DNA of 60,531 nucleotides from an uncultured Haliea sp. (GCA_913061145.1 CAJXUQ010000023.1:1-60531); one strand, 5' to 3'; shown: positions 43,031 through 51,890, counted from the stretch's first letter. The notes: generated from the sequence alone by a model not told the origin. Program-made: numbers and translations.

Positions 43031-44023
43031 ATGCTGGCACGTTTCCTTAAAAAAGATGATCGCACTGCGCGCGCCAGGGATGTGCTCAGCGTCAGCTTTG
43101 TGGTGATCGTCTATGACATGCAGCAGCAGGCGGAAAACACCATTCGCTCACTGCTGCCCGGCTATCAGCTGGGGGTCAGCGGCGATGAATATGAAGTGAT
43201 CGTGGTGGAGAATGCCTCTGCCAACACGATGCGTCGTGAATTCCTGCAGAGCCTGCCTGCCAACGTGCGCTACTTCCTGCGCGAGAACCCCGAAACCAGC
43301 CCGGCGAAAGCCATCAATTTTGGCGCCGAGCAGGCCCGGGGCGAGAATATCTGCGTCATCATTGACGGCGCGCGCATGCTCACGCCAGGTGTGGTGCGCA
43401 CCATCCTCATGGGGCATCGCTTGAGTGACAGCGCAGTGGTGGCGATTCCCGGCTACCACCTCGGCCGGGAACTGCAGCAGGAGGCGGTGAACAGCGGCTA
43501 CAGCCTGGAGCAGGAGCGCGCCCTGCTGGACTCCATCGCCTGGCCCGAGGCGGGCTATCGACTCTTCGATATCGCCTGTTTCAGCGGCTCCAGCGCCCCC
43601 GGACTCTTCATGCCCAACAGCGAAAGCAACTGCATCAGTATTCCCCGCGATATCTGGCGAGGCCTGGGCGGCTATGATGAGCGCTTCAACCTCCGCGGCG
43701 GCGGCCTGATCAATCTCGATTTGTACAAGCGCGCCTGCGAATACCCGGGGGTGCAGCACATCATCGCGCCCGGTGAGGGCACCTTCCACCAGTTCCACGG
43801 CGGCGTCACCACCGGTGGCCAGAGTCGCGAGAAACGCGAAGCGTATATCGAGCAGAGCAAGGCCCAGTATCGGGAATTGCGCGGTGAGGAATTTGTCAGC
43901 CCCCGCAGCCAGCCCCTGTATCTCGGTGAGATTCCCGAGCAGGCGCAGAAATTTGTGCATTACTCGGCGTCCCGTGTGCTCCTCGCGCGCGGGGAGTCCC
44001 CCCTGACCCACGGCCCCGCCTGA
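43031..44023 (+). CDS. Family 2 glycosyltransferase A
   Basis: 330 residues. GT-A fold with VSFVVIVYDMQQQAENTIRS, VIVVENASANT, ENICVIIDGARMLTPGVV at the metal-site region and a C-terminal FNLRGGGLINLDLYKRA and FHQFHGGVTTGGQ. It is clearly paralogous to the enzyme at 45896 over its whole length. The usual DXD is replaced by a D-G-A-type sequence (IIDGARM) in both. Its start follows a 94-base gap that may hold a promoter. No TM helix. Confidence 0.8.
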   Translation: MLARFLKKDDRTARARDVLSVSFVVIVYDMQQQAENTIRSLLPGYQLGVSGDEYEVIVVENASANTMRREFLQSLPANVRYFLRENPETSPAKAINFGAEQARGENICVIIDGARMLTPGVVRTILMGHRLSDSAVVAIPGYHLGRELQQEAVNSGYSLEQERALLDSIAWPEAGYRLFDIACFSGSSAPGLFMPNSESNCISIPRDIWRGLGGYDERFNLRGGGLINLDLYKRACEYPGVQHIIAPGEGTFHQFHGGVTTGGQSREKREAYIEQSKAQYRELRGEEFVSPRSQPLYLGEIPEQAQKFVHYSASRVLLARGESPLTHGPA

Positions 44024-44032
44024 GGACACCCA

Positions 44033-44821
44033 GTGAGCAGCAAGATTTACTTCCCACCGTCACTCCAGCGCTTCGAACCCCGGCGCATGGTCTTCAGCAC
44101 CTGGGTCGACCATCTGCCCTTTGCCTACGACCTGGTCACCGCCCTGCGGCCCCGGCTGGTGGTGGAGCTGGGGGTGTACAACGGCTTGTCCTTTTTCACC
44201 TTCTGCCAGGCCATGGTAGAGAACGATATTGACGGCGTCGCCTACGCCATCGACTGCTGGGAGGGGGACGAGCACACCGACGCCTACGACGATTCGGTAT
44301 ACCAGGATGTACAGCAGCATGCGCGGGAGCACTACCGCGGCATTACCTACCTGCTGCGTATGTACTTCAATGAGGCGCTGCGCCATTTCGAGGACGATAG
44401 CATCGACCTGCTGCACATCGATGGACTGCACACTTACGAGGCGGTCCGGGAGGACTTCAGCAACTGGTACCCGAAGGTGCGCCCCGGTGGCATCGTGCTG
44501 TTTCACGATGTGATGGCCAGGCTCAAGGATTTTGGCGCCTGGAAGTTTTTCGAGGAACTGGAAGCGAGCCACGGTGAAATTTTCAAGTTCAATCACGGGT
44601 TTGGGCTGGGTGTCTTGCGCAAGCCCGGAGGCACGCCGGTGCAATCTGAGCTGACGGAGCTGTTGTTTTCCGGCGACCCGGAAACGGAGAAGCGCCTGCG
44701 CCAATTCTACTCTCACGCCGCCCACTTCCTGGAGGCGCGCCGGCAGGCGAAGCGCTTCAAACCCAAGGACAGTGCCTATGCGCCCAAAGGGGGGCAGGGC
44801 AAGCAGGCCGGAGAAAGCTGA
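44033..44821 (+). CDS. Class I SAM-dependent methyltransferase
   Basis: 262 residues. Seen: the SAM site VVELGVYNGLSFFTF, an acidic AIDCWEGDE after strand 2, LLHIDGLHTYEAVREDF and RPGGIVLFHDV, a pattern of Methyltransf_24 and CmcI/rhamnosyl-O-methyltransferase-like enzymes that bind a metal with Asp/His residues. It starts with GTG ten bases after glycosyltransferase A. Inferred: O-methylation of a sugar made by the neighbouring transferases. The last 50 residues are basic and of low complexity. Confidence 0.8.
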   Translation: MSSKIYFPPSLQRFEPRRMVFSTWVDHLPFAYDLVTALRPRLVVELGVYNGLSFFTFCQAMVENDIDGVAYAIDCWEGDEHTDAYDDSVYQDVQQHAREHYRGITYLLRMYFNEALRHFEDDSIDLLHIDGLHTYEAVREDFSNWYPKVRPGGIVLFHDVMARLKDFGAWKFFEELEASHGEIFKFNHGFGLGVLRKPGGTPVQSELTELLFSGDPETEKRLRQFYSHAAHFLEARRQAKRFKPKDSAYAPKGGQGKQAGES

Positions 44822-44824
44822 GTA

Positions 44825-45871
44825 GTGTCTGTCGCTGGCGTGAACCACGATGCGCTGCTGGCTCAGGCTCTCGCTTTTCGCGAGCAGGGCGATTGGGCGC
44901 AGGCGTTGGCCACGCTGACCCGGGCCAATATTCAGCGCCCTTCGGCGGATGTGCAGCAGCAGCTGATTGACTGGCGTATCGAGGCGGGGCGTTCGCTGCC
45001 GGCGCCTCCCGAAAGCGCACCGCGGGTAACAGCGCCGCTGGGCGCGGCTGGCAGCGTGGGCATCCCCGAAATCGCACCCTCTGAGCTGAGCGCTGCGCGG
45101 GTGCGGGAAGCCGTGTATTCCAGCGGTGCGTTGATCGTCCGTGGCCTGCTCAAGCCGCCCACGGTCGAGACACTGCGTCAGCAGATCGAGCGCGTGGTCG
45201 GGGCCCGGGAAAATCCCGATCTGTTTCCCCCTGTGGAGTCGCAGGCGGCCTGGTATGTGCGCTCCCCCGAGGCCTGGGGTGCGCCGTCACAATTTTTTCG
45301 CCGCCCCGGGCAGACCGTGGAAAGCAGTTCCATCTGGGTCGCCGATTCACCGCGCATGGCCTGTGAACTGTTGGCGCTCTACGAGTCCCTGGGCCTGCCG
45401 GCGCTGTTGGAGTCCTATTTTGGTGAGCCCGCTCGACTGTCGGTCAAGAAATGGGTGCTGCGCAAGATGGCGCCGAAGAAAAACGGCAATGCGGGATGGC
45501 ACCAGGATGGCCGCTTTCTGGGTGAAGACATTCGCTCCCTCAATCTGTGGCTGGCGCTGAGTGACTGTGGTGGCGATGCGCCTGCCCCCGGCATGGATCT
45601 GCTGGTCGACGGGCCTCGGGAGATACACCCCACGGGCACCGACGGCGCCTGGTTTGACTGGACGGTGGGGCCGGAGCGGGTGGCCCGCCTCGCCACGGAG
45701 GCATCGATAGTCCAGCCGCGTTTTGCCCCGGGTGACGCCTTGCTGTTCGATCAATACAGTCTGCACCGCACCGCGCTCGAGGATCATCACAGCGCGGTCC
45801 GTTATGCCATCGAGGCCTGGTTCTTCGCCGCCTCTACCGCACCCGCGCGGCAGCAGCCGCTGTTTATCTGA
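44825..45871 (+). CDS. PhyH-type Fe(II)/2-oxoglutarate dioxygenase A
   Basis: 348 residues with GTG start. A short TPR-like helical part (about 8-55) precedes a phytanoyl-CoA dioxygenase-like domain (about 80-340). The iron ligands are likely His226 and Asp228 in AGWHQDGRFLGE and His314 in YSLHRTAL; Arg near 327 would bind 2-oxoglutarate. It shares LSVKKWVLRK, WHQDG and GDALLFD..xLHRT with the enzyme at 50894. It sits between the methyltransferase and a glycosyltransferase, so hydroxylation of a glycan or lipid precursor is a fair guess. Confidence 0.78.
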   Translation: MSVAGVNHDALLAQALAFREQGDWAQALATLTRANIQRPSADVQQQLIDWRIEAGRSLPAPPESAPRVTAPLGAAGSVGIPEIAPSELSAARVREAVYSSGALIVRGLLKPPTVETLRQQIERVVGARENPDLFPPVESQAAWYVRSPEAWGAPSQFFRRPGQTVESSSIWVADSPRMACELLALYESLGLPALLESYFGEPARLSVKKWVLRKMAPKKNGNAGWHQDGRFLGEDIRSLNLWLALSDCGGDAPAPGMDLLVDGPREIHPTGTDGAWFDWTVGPERVARLATEASIVQPRFAPGDALLFDQYSLHRTALEDHHSAVRYAIEAWFFAASTAPARQQPLFI

Positions 45872-45895
45872 CGCCTGGAGCACCACCGACCTCCC

Positions 45896-46789
45896 ATGCA
45901 ACTGTCCGTGATTGTCATTGCCTATGCCATGCAGCGTGAGATTCCGCGGACGCTGCAGGCCCTCGCGCGCAGCTACCAGACGATCGGAGCCGACCTCGAT
46001 TACGAAGTCATTCTGGTGGACAACGGCTCACCCCGGCCGCTGCAGGTTGATGATCTGAGTGACGACGTACCCGTGCAATTGCTGCGTATCGACGATGCGC
46101 TGGCGTCTCCGGCCCAGGCCCTCAACCGCGCGGCAGCGCTGGCGCGTGGCGAGGTGCTGTGCCTGATGATTGACGGCGCGCACCTGCTGACGCCGGGCGT
46201 CTTCGAGTGGGCCCTGCGGGCTTTTGCCGCCTTTCCCTGCCCGGTGGTCGCGGCGCGCTATTTCTACATGGGTCCGGGAGAACAGCCCGAGACCGTGCTG
46301 CAGGGCTACGACCAGAACGCGGAGGATGCCCTGCTGCGCCGCATCGACTGGCCGCAAGACGGCTACAGGCTGTTTGAGGTGGGTACACCCCTCTCGGGCG
46401 GCGCCGCCAGCATTACCTGGTTCAATCGCATGTTCGAATCAAACTGTCTGTTCATGAGCCGGGAACACTATTTTTCAGTGGGCGGCAGCGATGAGCGGTT
46501 CGACCTGCCCGGTGGCGGTTTTCTCAACCTCGACTTGTACAAGCGCGCGCTCGATGCAGACGGGGCGGTTTCGGTGCAACTGGTGGGGGAGGGCAGCTTT
46601 CATCAGGTGCATGGTGGCACGACGACCAATAGCGAGCGCGTGGCCCGTGAGGCAAAACTGGCCGGTTACCGGCAGCAGTACCAGGCACTGCGTGGACACG
46701 AACAGCTGCTCAGCGACAAGCCACTGCATTTCCTCGGGCACCTGCCCACGCAGGCGTCGAAAATACATTTGCGCAAGCGCCAGCGATAA
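45896..46789 (+). CDS. Family 2 glycosyltransferase B
   Basis: 297 residues. GT-A motifs LSVIVIAYAMQREIPRTL, VILVDNGSPRPL, VLCLMIDGAHLLTPGVF, FDLPGGGFLNLDLYKRALD and FHQVHGGTTTNSER. It is a paralog of glycosyltransferase A and 13 bases shorter in spacing to the dioxygenase before it (25 bases). The two may act one after the other on the same glycan. It ends 10 bases from the convergent sulfatase gene. Confidence 0.8.
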   Translation: MQLSVIVIAYAMQREIPRTLQALARSYQTIGADLDYEVILVDNGSPRPLQVDDLSDDVPVQLLRIDDALASPAQALNRAAALARGEVLCLMIDGAHLLTPGVFEWALRAFAAFPCPVVAARYFYMGPGEQPETVLQGYDQNAEDALLRRIDWPQDGYRLFEVGTPLSGGAASITWFNRMFESNCLFMSREHYFSVGGSDERFDLPGGGFLNLDLYKRALDADGAVSVQLVGEGSFHQVHGGTTTNSERVAREAKLAGYRQQYQALRGHEQLLSDKPLHFLGHLPTQASKIHLRKRQR

Positions 46790-46799
46790 GGCCCTCGCC

Positions 46800-48203
46800 T
46801 CAGCGGGTGGGGCCCCGCCACAGCGGCGGCACAGGCCGCGCCAGCATGGCCTGCAGCGTGTCCACGTTGGCATCAAGCAGCCCACGGTGGCGGGGGTCAG
46901 CGGCAAGATTGTGCGTTTCGCCAGGATCGGACTCCAGATCGTACAGGATGTGCACGTTGGCGACGGTGTGCCAGATATGCTTGTAGCGGCCCCGGCGCAG
47001 CATCGGTGACCCTTCGAGCGTGCCACAGAAAATTGGCCTCTCGGGTGCGGGAGCGCGCCCTTCAAGAACGCCCCACAGGCTGTGTGAGTCCAGATCACTG
47101 CACGGTGCGGGCAAGCCGACGCGCTCAAGCACCGTGGCGACAGCGTCAAAGCTCTGTACCGGCTCCTGCACGCGGCGGCCGCCGCTGACCCCGGCACCGG
47201 CCATGAAGAAAGGCACGCGTGCGATGTCGTCGAAGGGCAGCCAGGGAATCTTGCCGAGATAACCGCGATGCCCGCCGTAGTCGCCGTGGTCGGAGAGGAA
47301 GATCACCAGTGTGTTGTCGAGATCCACGGATTGCAGCAGCTCACCCACCATGTCGTCGACGTGATTGATGCCGGCACGTATCGCCGCCAGGACTTTGGGA
47401 AGGTGGTCCGCAGCGTGGTGATCCACACGGTCCGGCTCGAAAAAGGTGCCTCGCGGGTGGCGCACGGTGATGTTGGAAAACGGCCAGGGCAGCCCTGCAT
47501 TGCTCTCCATGCCCGATTGCGGCAGTACCTGATCCTCGGGCCGAAAACGGGAGGCGTAGGGTTCGGGCGGGCTGTAAGGCGTATGCGGGTCCGTGTAGGA
47601 CACCACGGTGAACCATGGCGAGTCCCGGCGCGCCGGGTCCTGCAGAAACGCCTGTGCGTGGCTTGTGATCCAGCGCGTCGGGTGCCACTCCGCGGCATAG
47701 GGAAAGACGCGCGGTATGCCCGGGCGCTGAAAGCGCAGATCCTCGCGCCCGGAACCCGTGATCCAGTGCCGGTAGTCGTCGGCCTCATCCCGTGGGTAGC
47801 CCGCGGGCAGGTGCTCGCACATCGCCATGGTGTCGAAGCCGTGCTGCGCGCGTATCGGCGAGAAGTGCATCTTGCCGAACAGCGCCGTATCGTAACCCAC
47901 GTCCCGCAGTGCATGGGCGAGTGTCCAGTACCCTTCTGTCAACGCCAGGCCACTGGCCGTCTGCGCCCGCGGTCGACGGCCCCCGCCGGTGGGTACGCGG
48001 TGTGGTAGCAGCCCGGTCAGCAGGGAGGAGCGGGCGGGAATGCAGGCGGTGTCGCTGCTGTAGGCCTGCTCGAAGATGACACCGCGCGCCGCCAGGGCGT
48101 CCAGGTTCGGGGTGTCAGTCACGCCGTCCCTGCGACCGTAGCCCAGGGAGTCGTAGCGCTGCTGATCGGTCATCAGCAGAAGAATGTTGGGGGTGTCTTG
48201 CAT
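46800..48203 (-). CDS. Type I sulfatase
   Basis: 467 residues. Seen: NILLLMTDQQRYDSLGY with the metal Asp, the formylglycine motif CIPARSSLLTGL with Cys54 (C-x-P-x-R), GYDTALFGKMHF, LSDHGDYGGHRGYLGKIPW and a C-terminal RYKHIWHTVANVHILYDLESDPGE. This is a complete sulfatase; maturation needs a formylglycine-generating enzyme, not seen in this window. There is no signal peptide, so it may act in the cytoplasm, which is odd for polysaccharide desulfation and fits choline- or aryl-sulfatase-like roles. It is the last gene of a three-gene minus-strand operon. Confidence 0.88.
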   Translation of the reverse strand: MQDTPNILLLMTDQQRYDSLGYGRRDGVTDTPNLDALAARGVIFEQAYSSDTACIPARSSLLTGLLPHRVPTGGGRRPRAQTASGLALTEGYWTLAHALRDVGYDTALFGKMHFSPIRAQHGFDTMAMCEHLPAGYPRDEADDYRHWITGSGREDLRFQRPGIPRVFPYAAEWHPTRWITSHAQAFLQDPARRDSPWFTVVSYTDPHTPYSPPEPYASRFRPEDQVLPQSGMESNAGLPWPFSNITVRHPRGTFFEPDRVDHHAADHLPKVLAAIRAGINHVDDMVGELLQSVDLDNTLVIFLSDHGDYGGHRGYLGKIPWLPFDDIARVPFFMAGAGVSGGRRVQEPVQSFDAVATVLERVGLPAPCSDLDSHSLWGVLEGRAPAPERPIFCGTLEGSPMLRRGRYKHIWHTVANVHILYDLESDPGETHNLAADPRHRGLLDANVDTLQAMLARPVPPLWRGPTR

Positions 48204-48212
48204 GGGGTGATT

Positions 48213-49400
48213 CTACACGGGCAGCGCGCGTTTGCGGCGCAGGAAGGGTTTTTCCACCCAGTGATAGCTCGCCAGCGACAGCGCGAGTGACAGCGCCAGT
48301 GCTGCCGCGGGCACCAGGTACAGCCAGGCGGAGGCCCGGTAGGCCTCAGGCCCCATGGACTCACGCAGGGGATAGATCAGGTAGAACAGGACCGGCACAT
48401 GCAGCAGGTAGAGCGAGTAAGACAGCTTGCCAACCACTGCCAGCGCATTATTGACCAACAGGCGCTTTGCGGGCGGTTGGCCCAGCAGCAGGCAGAGTAT
48501 GACCACCGCCCAGAGCGCCGCTTCGTAGCTGTGGTGCAGGTGCCAGGTCACTTCCGCCGCGCCCTTTGCCATCTGCGTGACCGCCAGCAGAATGCGTTCC
48601 AGCAGTGCCAGGGCGAGCAGCAGCAATGCAAGCGACAGGCCGGCCACCAGTCGGCTGCGCTGCCGCAGGACGGGTGCATCCGCAAGGCGCAGCCACGCCG
48701 CCGCTGCAGCGATACCGATCAGAAAAGCCGGCGCGCGCGCAAACAGGGATTTGCTGAGCAGGAAGGTTTTCCCACCCGCCATCTCGCCAACCACCACCAG
48801 CGCCGTATAGGCGGCGGCCCAGGTGAGCAGCAGGACGATGCAGCACAGTCGCCCGCGCGGTCCGGCTGTCCATAGCAGCATACCCAGCGGTAGCAACAGG
48901 TAGAACTGGATCTCCGTCACCAAGGTCCACCACACCACGCTGTAGGGGAATGCCTGGAAACCGACGAACTGGAACAGGGCCGCCCGGGTGATCGTCGCGG
49001 TGTCTCCCGTGAGCAGCCAGGTGATCAGCAGGGCAACGTAGTAGAGCGGTACGATGCGCAGTGCCCGGGCCTTGAAGTAGGCCCCGAGCAGGGGTTTTGG
49101 CTGCCCCGGGTCGGCGGCGTGGCGCAGCCAGGGCAGGGGTAGCAGGAACCCGCTGAGAACAAAGAACAGGGTGACGCCTGTGTTGCCGCCGGCGATGAAA
49201 CCGATGCCCGGTGTGGGGTTGCCGGGGACCTGCAGGCCGCTGAGCCCCCAGGCGTGAAACAGAAAGACCAGCAGAATGGCCAGGCCGCGAATGCAATCCA
49301 ATTCCTGCAGGTAGGTACGACGGTCGCGCAGTCCCTCAGCGAGATCCAGCGAAGCCGGAGCTCCAGCTGTGGACGCGGCCGGCCCGGTGGTTAGCGACAT
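48213..49400 (-). CDS. Acyltransferase 3 family membrane protein (OafA-like)
   Basis: 395 residues with about ten TM helices. Seen: the N-terminal catalytic-His region LDCIRGLAILLVFLFHAWGL, TGVTLFFVLSGFLLPLPWL and the family's arginine segment AYFKARALRIVPLYY. Known: such proteins O-acetylate or otherwise acylate surface sugars across the inner membrane. It overlaps the alkyltransferase-like gene by 10 bases upstream and lies 9 bases before the sulfatase gene. Consistent with a surface-glycan role for the region. Confidence 0.88.
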   Translation of the reverse strand: MSLTTGPAASTAGAPASLDLAEGLRDRRTYLQELDCIRGLAILLVFLFHAWGLSGLQVPGNPTPGIGFIAGGNTGVTLFFVLSGFLLPLPWLRHAADPGQPKPLLGAYFKARALRIVPLYYVALLITWLLTGDTATITRAALFQFVGFQAFPYSVVWWTLVTEIQFYLLLPLGMLLWTAGPRGRLCCIVLLLTWAAAYTALVVVGEMAGGKTFLLSKSLFARAPAFLIGIAAAAAWLRLADAPVLRQRSRLVAGLSLALLLLALALLERILLAVTQMAKGAAEVTWHLHHSYEAALWAVVILCLLLGQPPAKRLLVNNALAVVGKLSYSLYLLHVPVLFYLIYPLRESMGPEAYRASAWLYLVPAAALALSLALSLASYHWVEKPFLRRKRALPV

Positions 49401-49726
49401 GTGTCACCCGGTATCCACCGGTAGGTGGCGAGTGCGATACGGTCGCCGCTGCGCACGGTGACGCCCTCTTTTTCGAGTCTTTTTCGCTGCAACCTGCCCG
49501 CATCCGACGTAGAGGGAAGGGACAGCTTGCCGGCACTGTTGATGACCCGGTGCCACGGAACGCGGGTATCCGATGGCAGCTGGCGCAGCGCCCAGCCAAC
49601 CCGGCGGGCCGCCCTGCCAAGGCCGGCAAACCGCGCAATGTCGCCGTAGGTGGATACACGGCCTTGCGGGATGCTCGCGACCACGTGCCAGATGCGTTGG
49701 TTGGTGCCCTGCGGGTCGGTTTCCAC
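49391..49726 (-). CDS. Alkyltransferase-like DNA repair protein (ATL)
   Basis: 111 residues from a GTG at 49726; the open frame extends further to an ATG at 49882, but that part is not like the family. Seen: RIWHVVASIPQGRVSTYGDIA, RAARRVGWALRQLPSDTRVP and PWHRVINSAGKLSLP. The alkyl-acceptor Cys of MGMT (P-C-H-R-V) is Trp, which defines ATL proteins. Known: these bind O6-alkylguanine, bend DNA and direct nucleotide excision repair. Its place at the head of the acyltransferase-sulfatase operon is probably chance linkage. Confidence 0.88.
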   Translation of the reverse strand: METDPQGTNQRIWHVVASIPQGRVSTYGDIARFAGLGRAARRVGWALRQLPSDTRVPWHRVINSAGKLSLPSTSDAGRLQRKRLEKEGVTVRSGDRIALATYRWIPGDTCR

Positions 49727-49880
49727 GGACGGTCTCTTCCTGTGCCAGACGCGTATGGTGGTATTTTTCGCTGTCCCGAGCAAGCGCTGCCGCGGGCGTC
49801 GGCGGGGCCTGTGCAGCGGCTCTTTACTTCGGCCTGTGCTCTGGGCAAAACTGGCGCCGATACAGGCGCTGTGATGGATC

Positions 49881-50879
49881 ATGATCCCCGAAGAACCCGA
49901 TTATCTGCCCATGAAGGTGGCCAATGCACTACTCGCTGACGGCCCTGCCCTGCAGGCGCGGATGGCGGAGGACGGCTATCTCTTTTTTCGCGACCTGTTA
50001 CCTACCCGCGTACTGCATGCCCTGCGTGAGGAGGTCACGGGGATTCTCAGTGACATCGGCTGGATCCGCGGCGGGCCGGAACGTCTGGCGGCGGAGTCAC
50101 AGGTGCTCCCGTGTCGCGAAGGCGAGCCCCGGTATTTCGAGGCGCTGGACCGCATTCAGTGTCTGGAGCGATTTCATGCGCTGGCCCACGAGCCCGCGCT
50201 ACTGCAGCTGATGACACTGTTGCTCGGAGAGGGCGCCTTTCCACACCCCCTCGGCGTGATGCGCCTGGTGTTTCCGGATAACCCGGAGGTGACGACACCC
50301 CCGCACCAGGACTACCGCAATAACCAGGGGACCCCGCGCCTGACGGCTGCCTGGATACCCCTGGCAGATTGCCCGCGCCACTGCGGTCCGCTGGCGATCC
50401 TGCCCGGCTCGCACCGCAGTGGTGTCCTGCCGCTGTCCTTTCACCTGGGGCCGGGCAATCGCCAGGCCGTGCTGCCTGAGAGCCTGATGCACACTGCCTG
50501 GGTGACGGAGGATTTCCGCGCCGGCGACGTGTTGCTGTTCCCTGCGCTGACGGTACATCGGGCACTGCCCAATCAGCATCCGACCCGCATGCGGCTGTCC
50601 GTGGACTTCCGCTACCAGCCCGCCGGCGAGCCTCTCACCGAACAGTGCTTGCGGCCGCATTTTGCGCGCCAGTCCTGGAAGGATATCTACCGTGGCTGGA
50701 AATCAACCCGACTGCAATATTATTGGCAGGAGCGGGACTACAGCCTGGTGCCCTGGGATGAGTCCCTGCACGCGCTGCCAGCCGACCACTGGGACCAGGC
50801 GTTGCGCGAGGACATGATCTATGAGCGGACGCGTCAGCGCCGTTTTCGCAGTCGCAATCGACCAGACCACGAGGATTGA
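49881..50879 (+). CDS. PhyH-type Fe(II)/2-oxoglutarate dioxygenase B
   Basis: 332 residues. The iron ligands are likely His142 and Asp144 in PPHQDYRNNQG and His226 in LTVHRALPN, with Arg237 for 2-oxoglutarate in RMRLSVDFRY. Also seen: LAILPGSHRSGVLPL, common in ectoine hydroxylase/phytanoyl-type enzymes. It is less similar to the other two dioxygenases here than they are to each other. It is transcribed away from the alkyltransferase-like gene and converges with dioxygenase C. Substrate unknown. Confidence 0.78.
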   Translation: MIPEEPDYLPMKVANALLADGPALQARMAEDGYLFFRDLLPTRVLHALREEVTGILSDIGWIRGGPERLAAESQVLPCREGEPRYFEALDRIQCLERFHALAHEPALLQLMTLLLGEGAFPHPLGVMRLVFPDNPEVTTPPHQDYRNNQGTPRLTAAWIPLADCPRHCGPLAILPGSHRSGVLPLSFHLGPGNRQAVLPESLMHTAWVTEDFRAGDVLLFPALTVHRALPNQHPTRMRLSVDFRYQPAGEPLTEQCLRPHFARQSWKDIYRGWKSTRLQYYWQERDYSLVPWDESLHALPADHWDQALREDMIYERTRQRRFRSRNRPDHED

Positions 50880-50893
50880 ATGCGGCCCCGGCG

Positions 50894-51850
50894 TTACCAG
50901 CGAATCGGTACCTGGTTCAGAGGGGCTGCGCTCTCCCCGAAAAACCAGGTTTCGATCGCATAGCGCGGGCGCTGGAAGTCCGTGCGGTATTGTGTTCGGT
51001 GCAGGAACAGGTGATCAAACAGCAGCGCGTCACCGGGATTGAATACCGGCGCCACCGGCGGTGTGCGCGGGAAGTAGCTGGACACCGACTCCGGGCTGAC
51101 TGACCAGTCGAAGAGCGCGCCATCGGCGGAAACAATGCGCTGCAGGCGCGCGGGTACCACATCCATGCCGGGGGCGCCGGTTTCGCCGCCGCAGCGGGTC
51201 AGCGGTATCCACAGGTTGATGCTGTTGATGTACTCGCCCATGAAGGCGCCATCCTGGTGCCAGCCCGCCTGGTGCACTGGCAGCCGGGTTTTGCGCAGCA
51301 CCCACTTCTTTACCGACAGGCAGGGGGCCTCGCCGAGGTAGTCGGTGAACAGCGTTCTCAGGCCCAGGCTCCCGTACAGCTCCAGCAGGCTCTCGGCCAC
51401 GCAGGGTGCTTCCGCGCACATGGCGGACCCGGAGTCGCGGTGAAACGCGCGGGAGCGGCCCAGCTCACCGCCGGGCATTTTCTGGCGCAGGATGTCGGGC
51501 GGGTCGAAATAGCAATCGTGCCTGTCACCGGGGGAAGCGCACGCCGCGATGACCCGGTCAATCAGGTCGCGCAGTGCCGGGTGCAGGGACGCCGGGACCA
51601 GGTCGCGGACGATAACGGCGCCGTGGGTCTGTATGCCGTGACGCAGTCCGGCCGCGGACAGGGCGGCGGCGGACACCTCCGGCAGGCCGTTGCAGAGCGC
51701 TGCCCCGTGCCCTTCCTCCGGCGCGGTGGCCGGGGGCCGGGGTGCCGGTGGCGCTTCCTGCCAATGGCTGATCCGGGCGCTCAGTCGCTCGGCATCCTGT
51801 GCCCGGATCCGCCTGATCGGGGCGACAAACTCTGGCTGTGGGGTGTGCAT
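50894..51850 (-). CDS. PhyH-type Fe(II)/2-oxoglutarate dioxygenase C
   Basis: 318 residues from the ATG at 51850, chosen because GGAGAG lies just before it; the frame is open further upstream but holds Arg-rich non-coding-like sequence. Likely iron ligands are His198 and Asp200 in AGWHQDGAFMGE and His284 in LFLHRTQY. It is a paralog of dioxygenase A (LSVKKWVLRK, GDALLFD, RYAIETWFF) but lacks the TPR-like N-terminus, which is replaced by a proline-rich segment. The stop lies 15 bases from that of dioxygenase B. Confidence 0.78.
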   Translation of the reverse strand: MHTPQPEFVAPIRRIRAQDAERLSARISHWQEAPPAPRPPATAPEEGHGAALCNGLPEVSAAALSAAGLRHGIQTHGAVIVRDLVPASLHPALRDLIDRVIAACASPGDRHDCYFDPPDILRQKMPGGELGRSRAFHRDSGSAMCAEAPCVAESLLELYGSLGLRTLFTDYLGEAPCLSVKKWVLRKTRLPVHQAGWHQDGAFMGEYINSINLWIPLTRCGGETGAPGMDVVPARLQRIVSADGALFDWSVSPESVSSYFPRTPPVAPVFNPGDALLFDHLFLHRTQYRTDFQRPRYAIETWFFGESAAPLNQVPIRW

Positions 51851-51890
51851 GATCACTCTCCGGTGCGAGGGTGCGCAGCGTGTCTGGCGC

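Noticed and set aside
49727..49882. N-terminal extension of the alkyltransferase-like protein
   Set aside because: The upstream 52 codons are Arg/Pro-rich and unlike ATL proteins, which are about 110 residues; the GTG at 49726 fits the family length.
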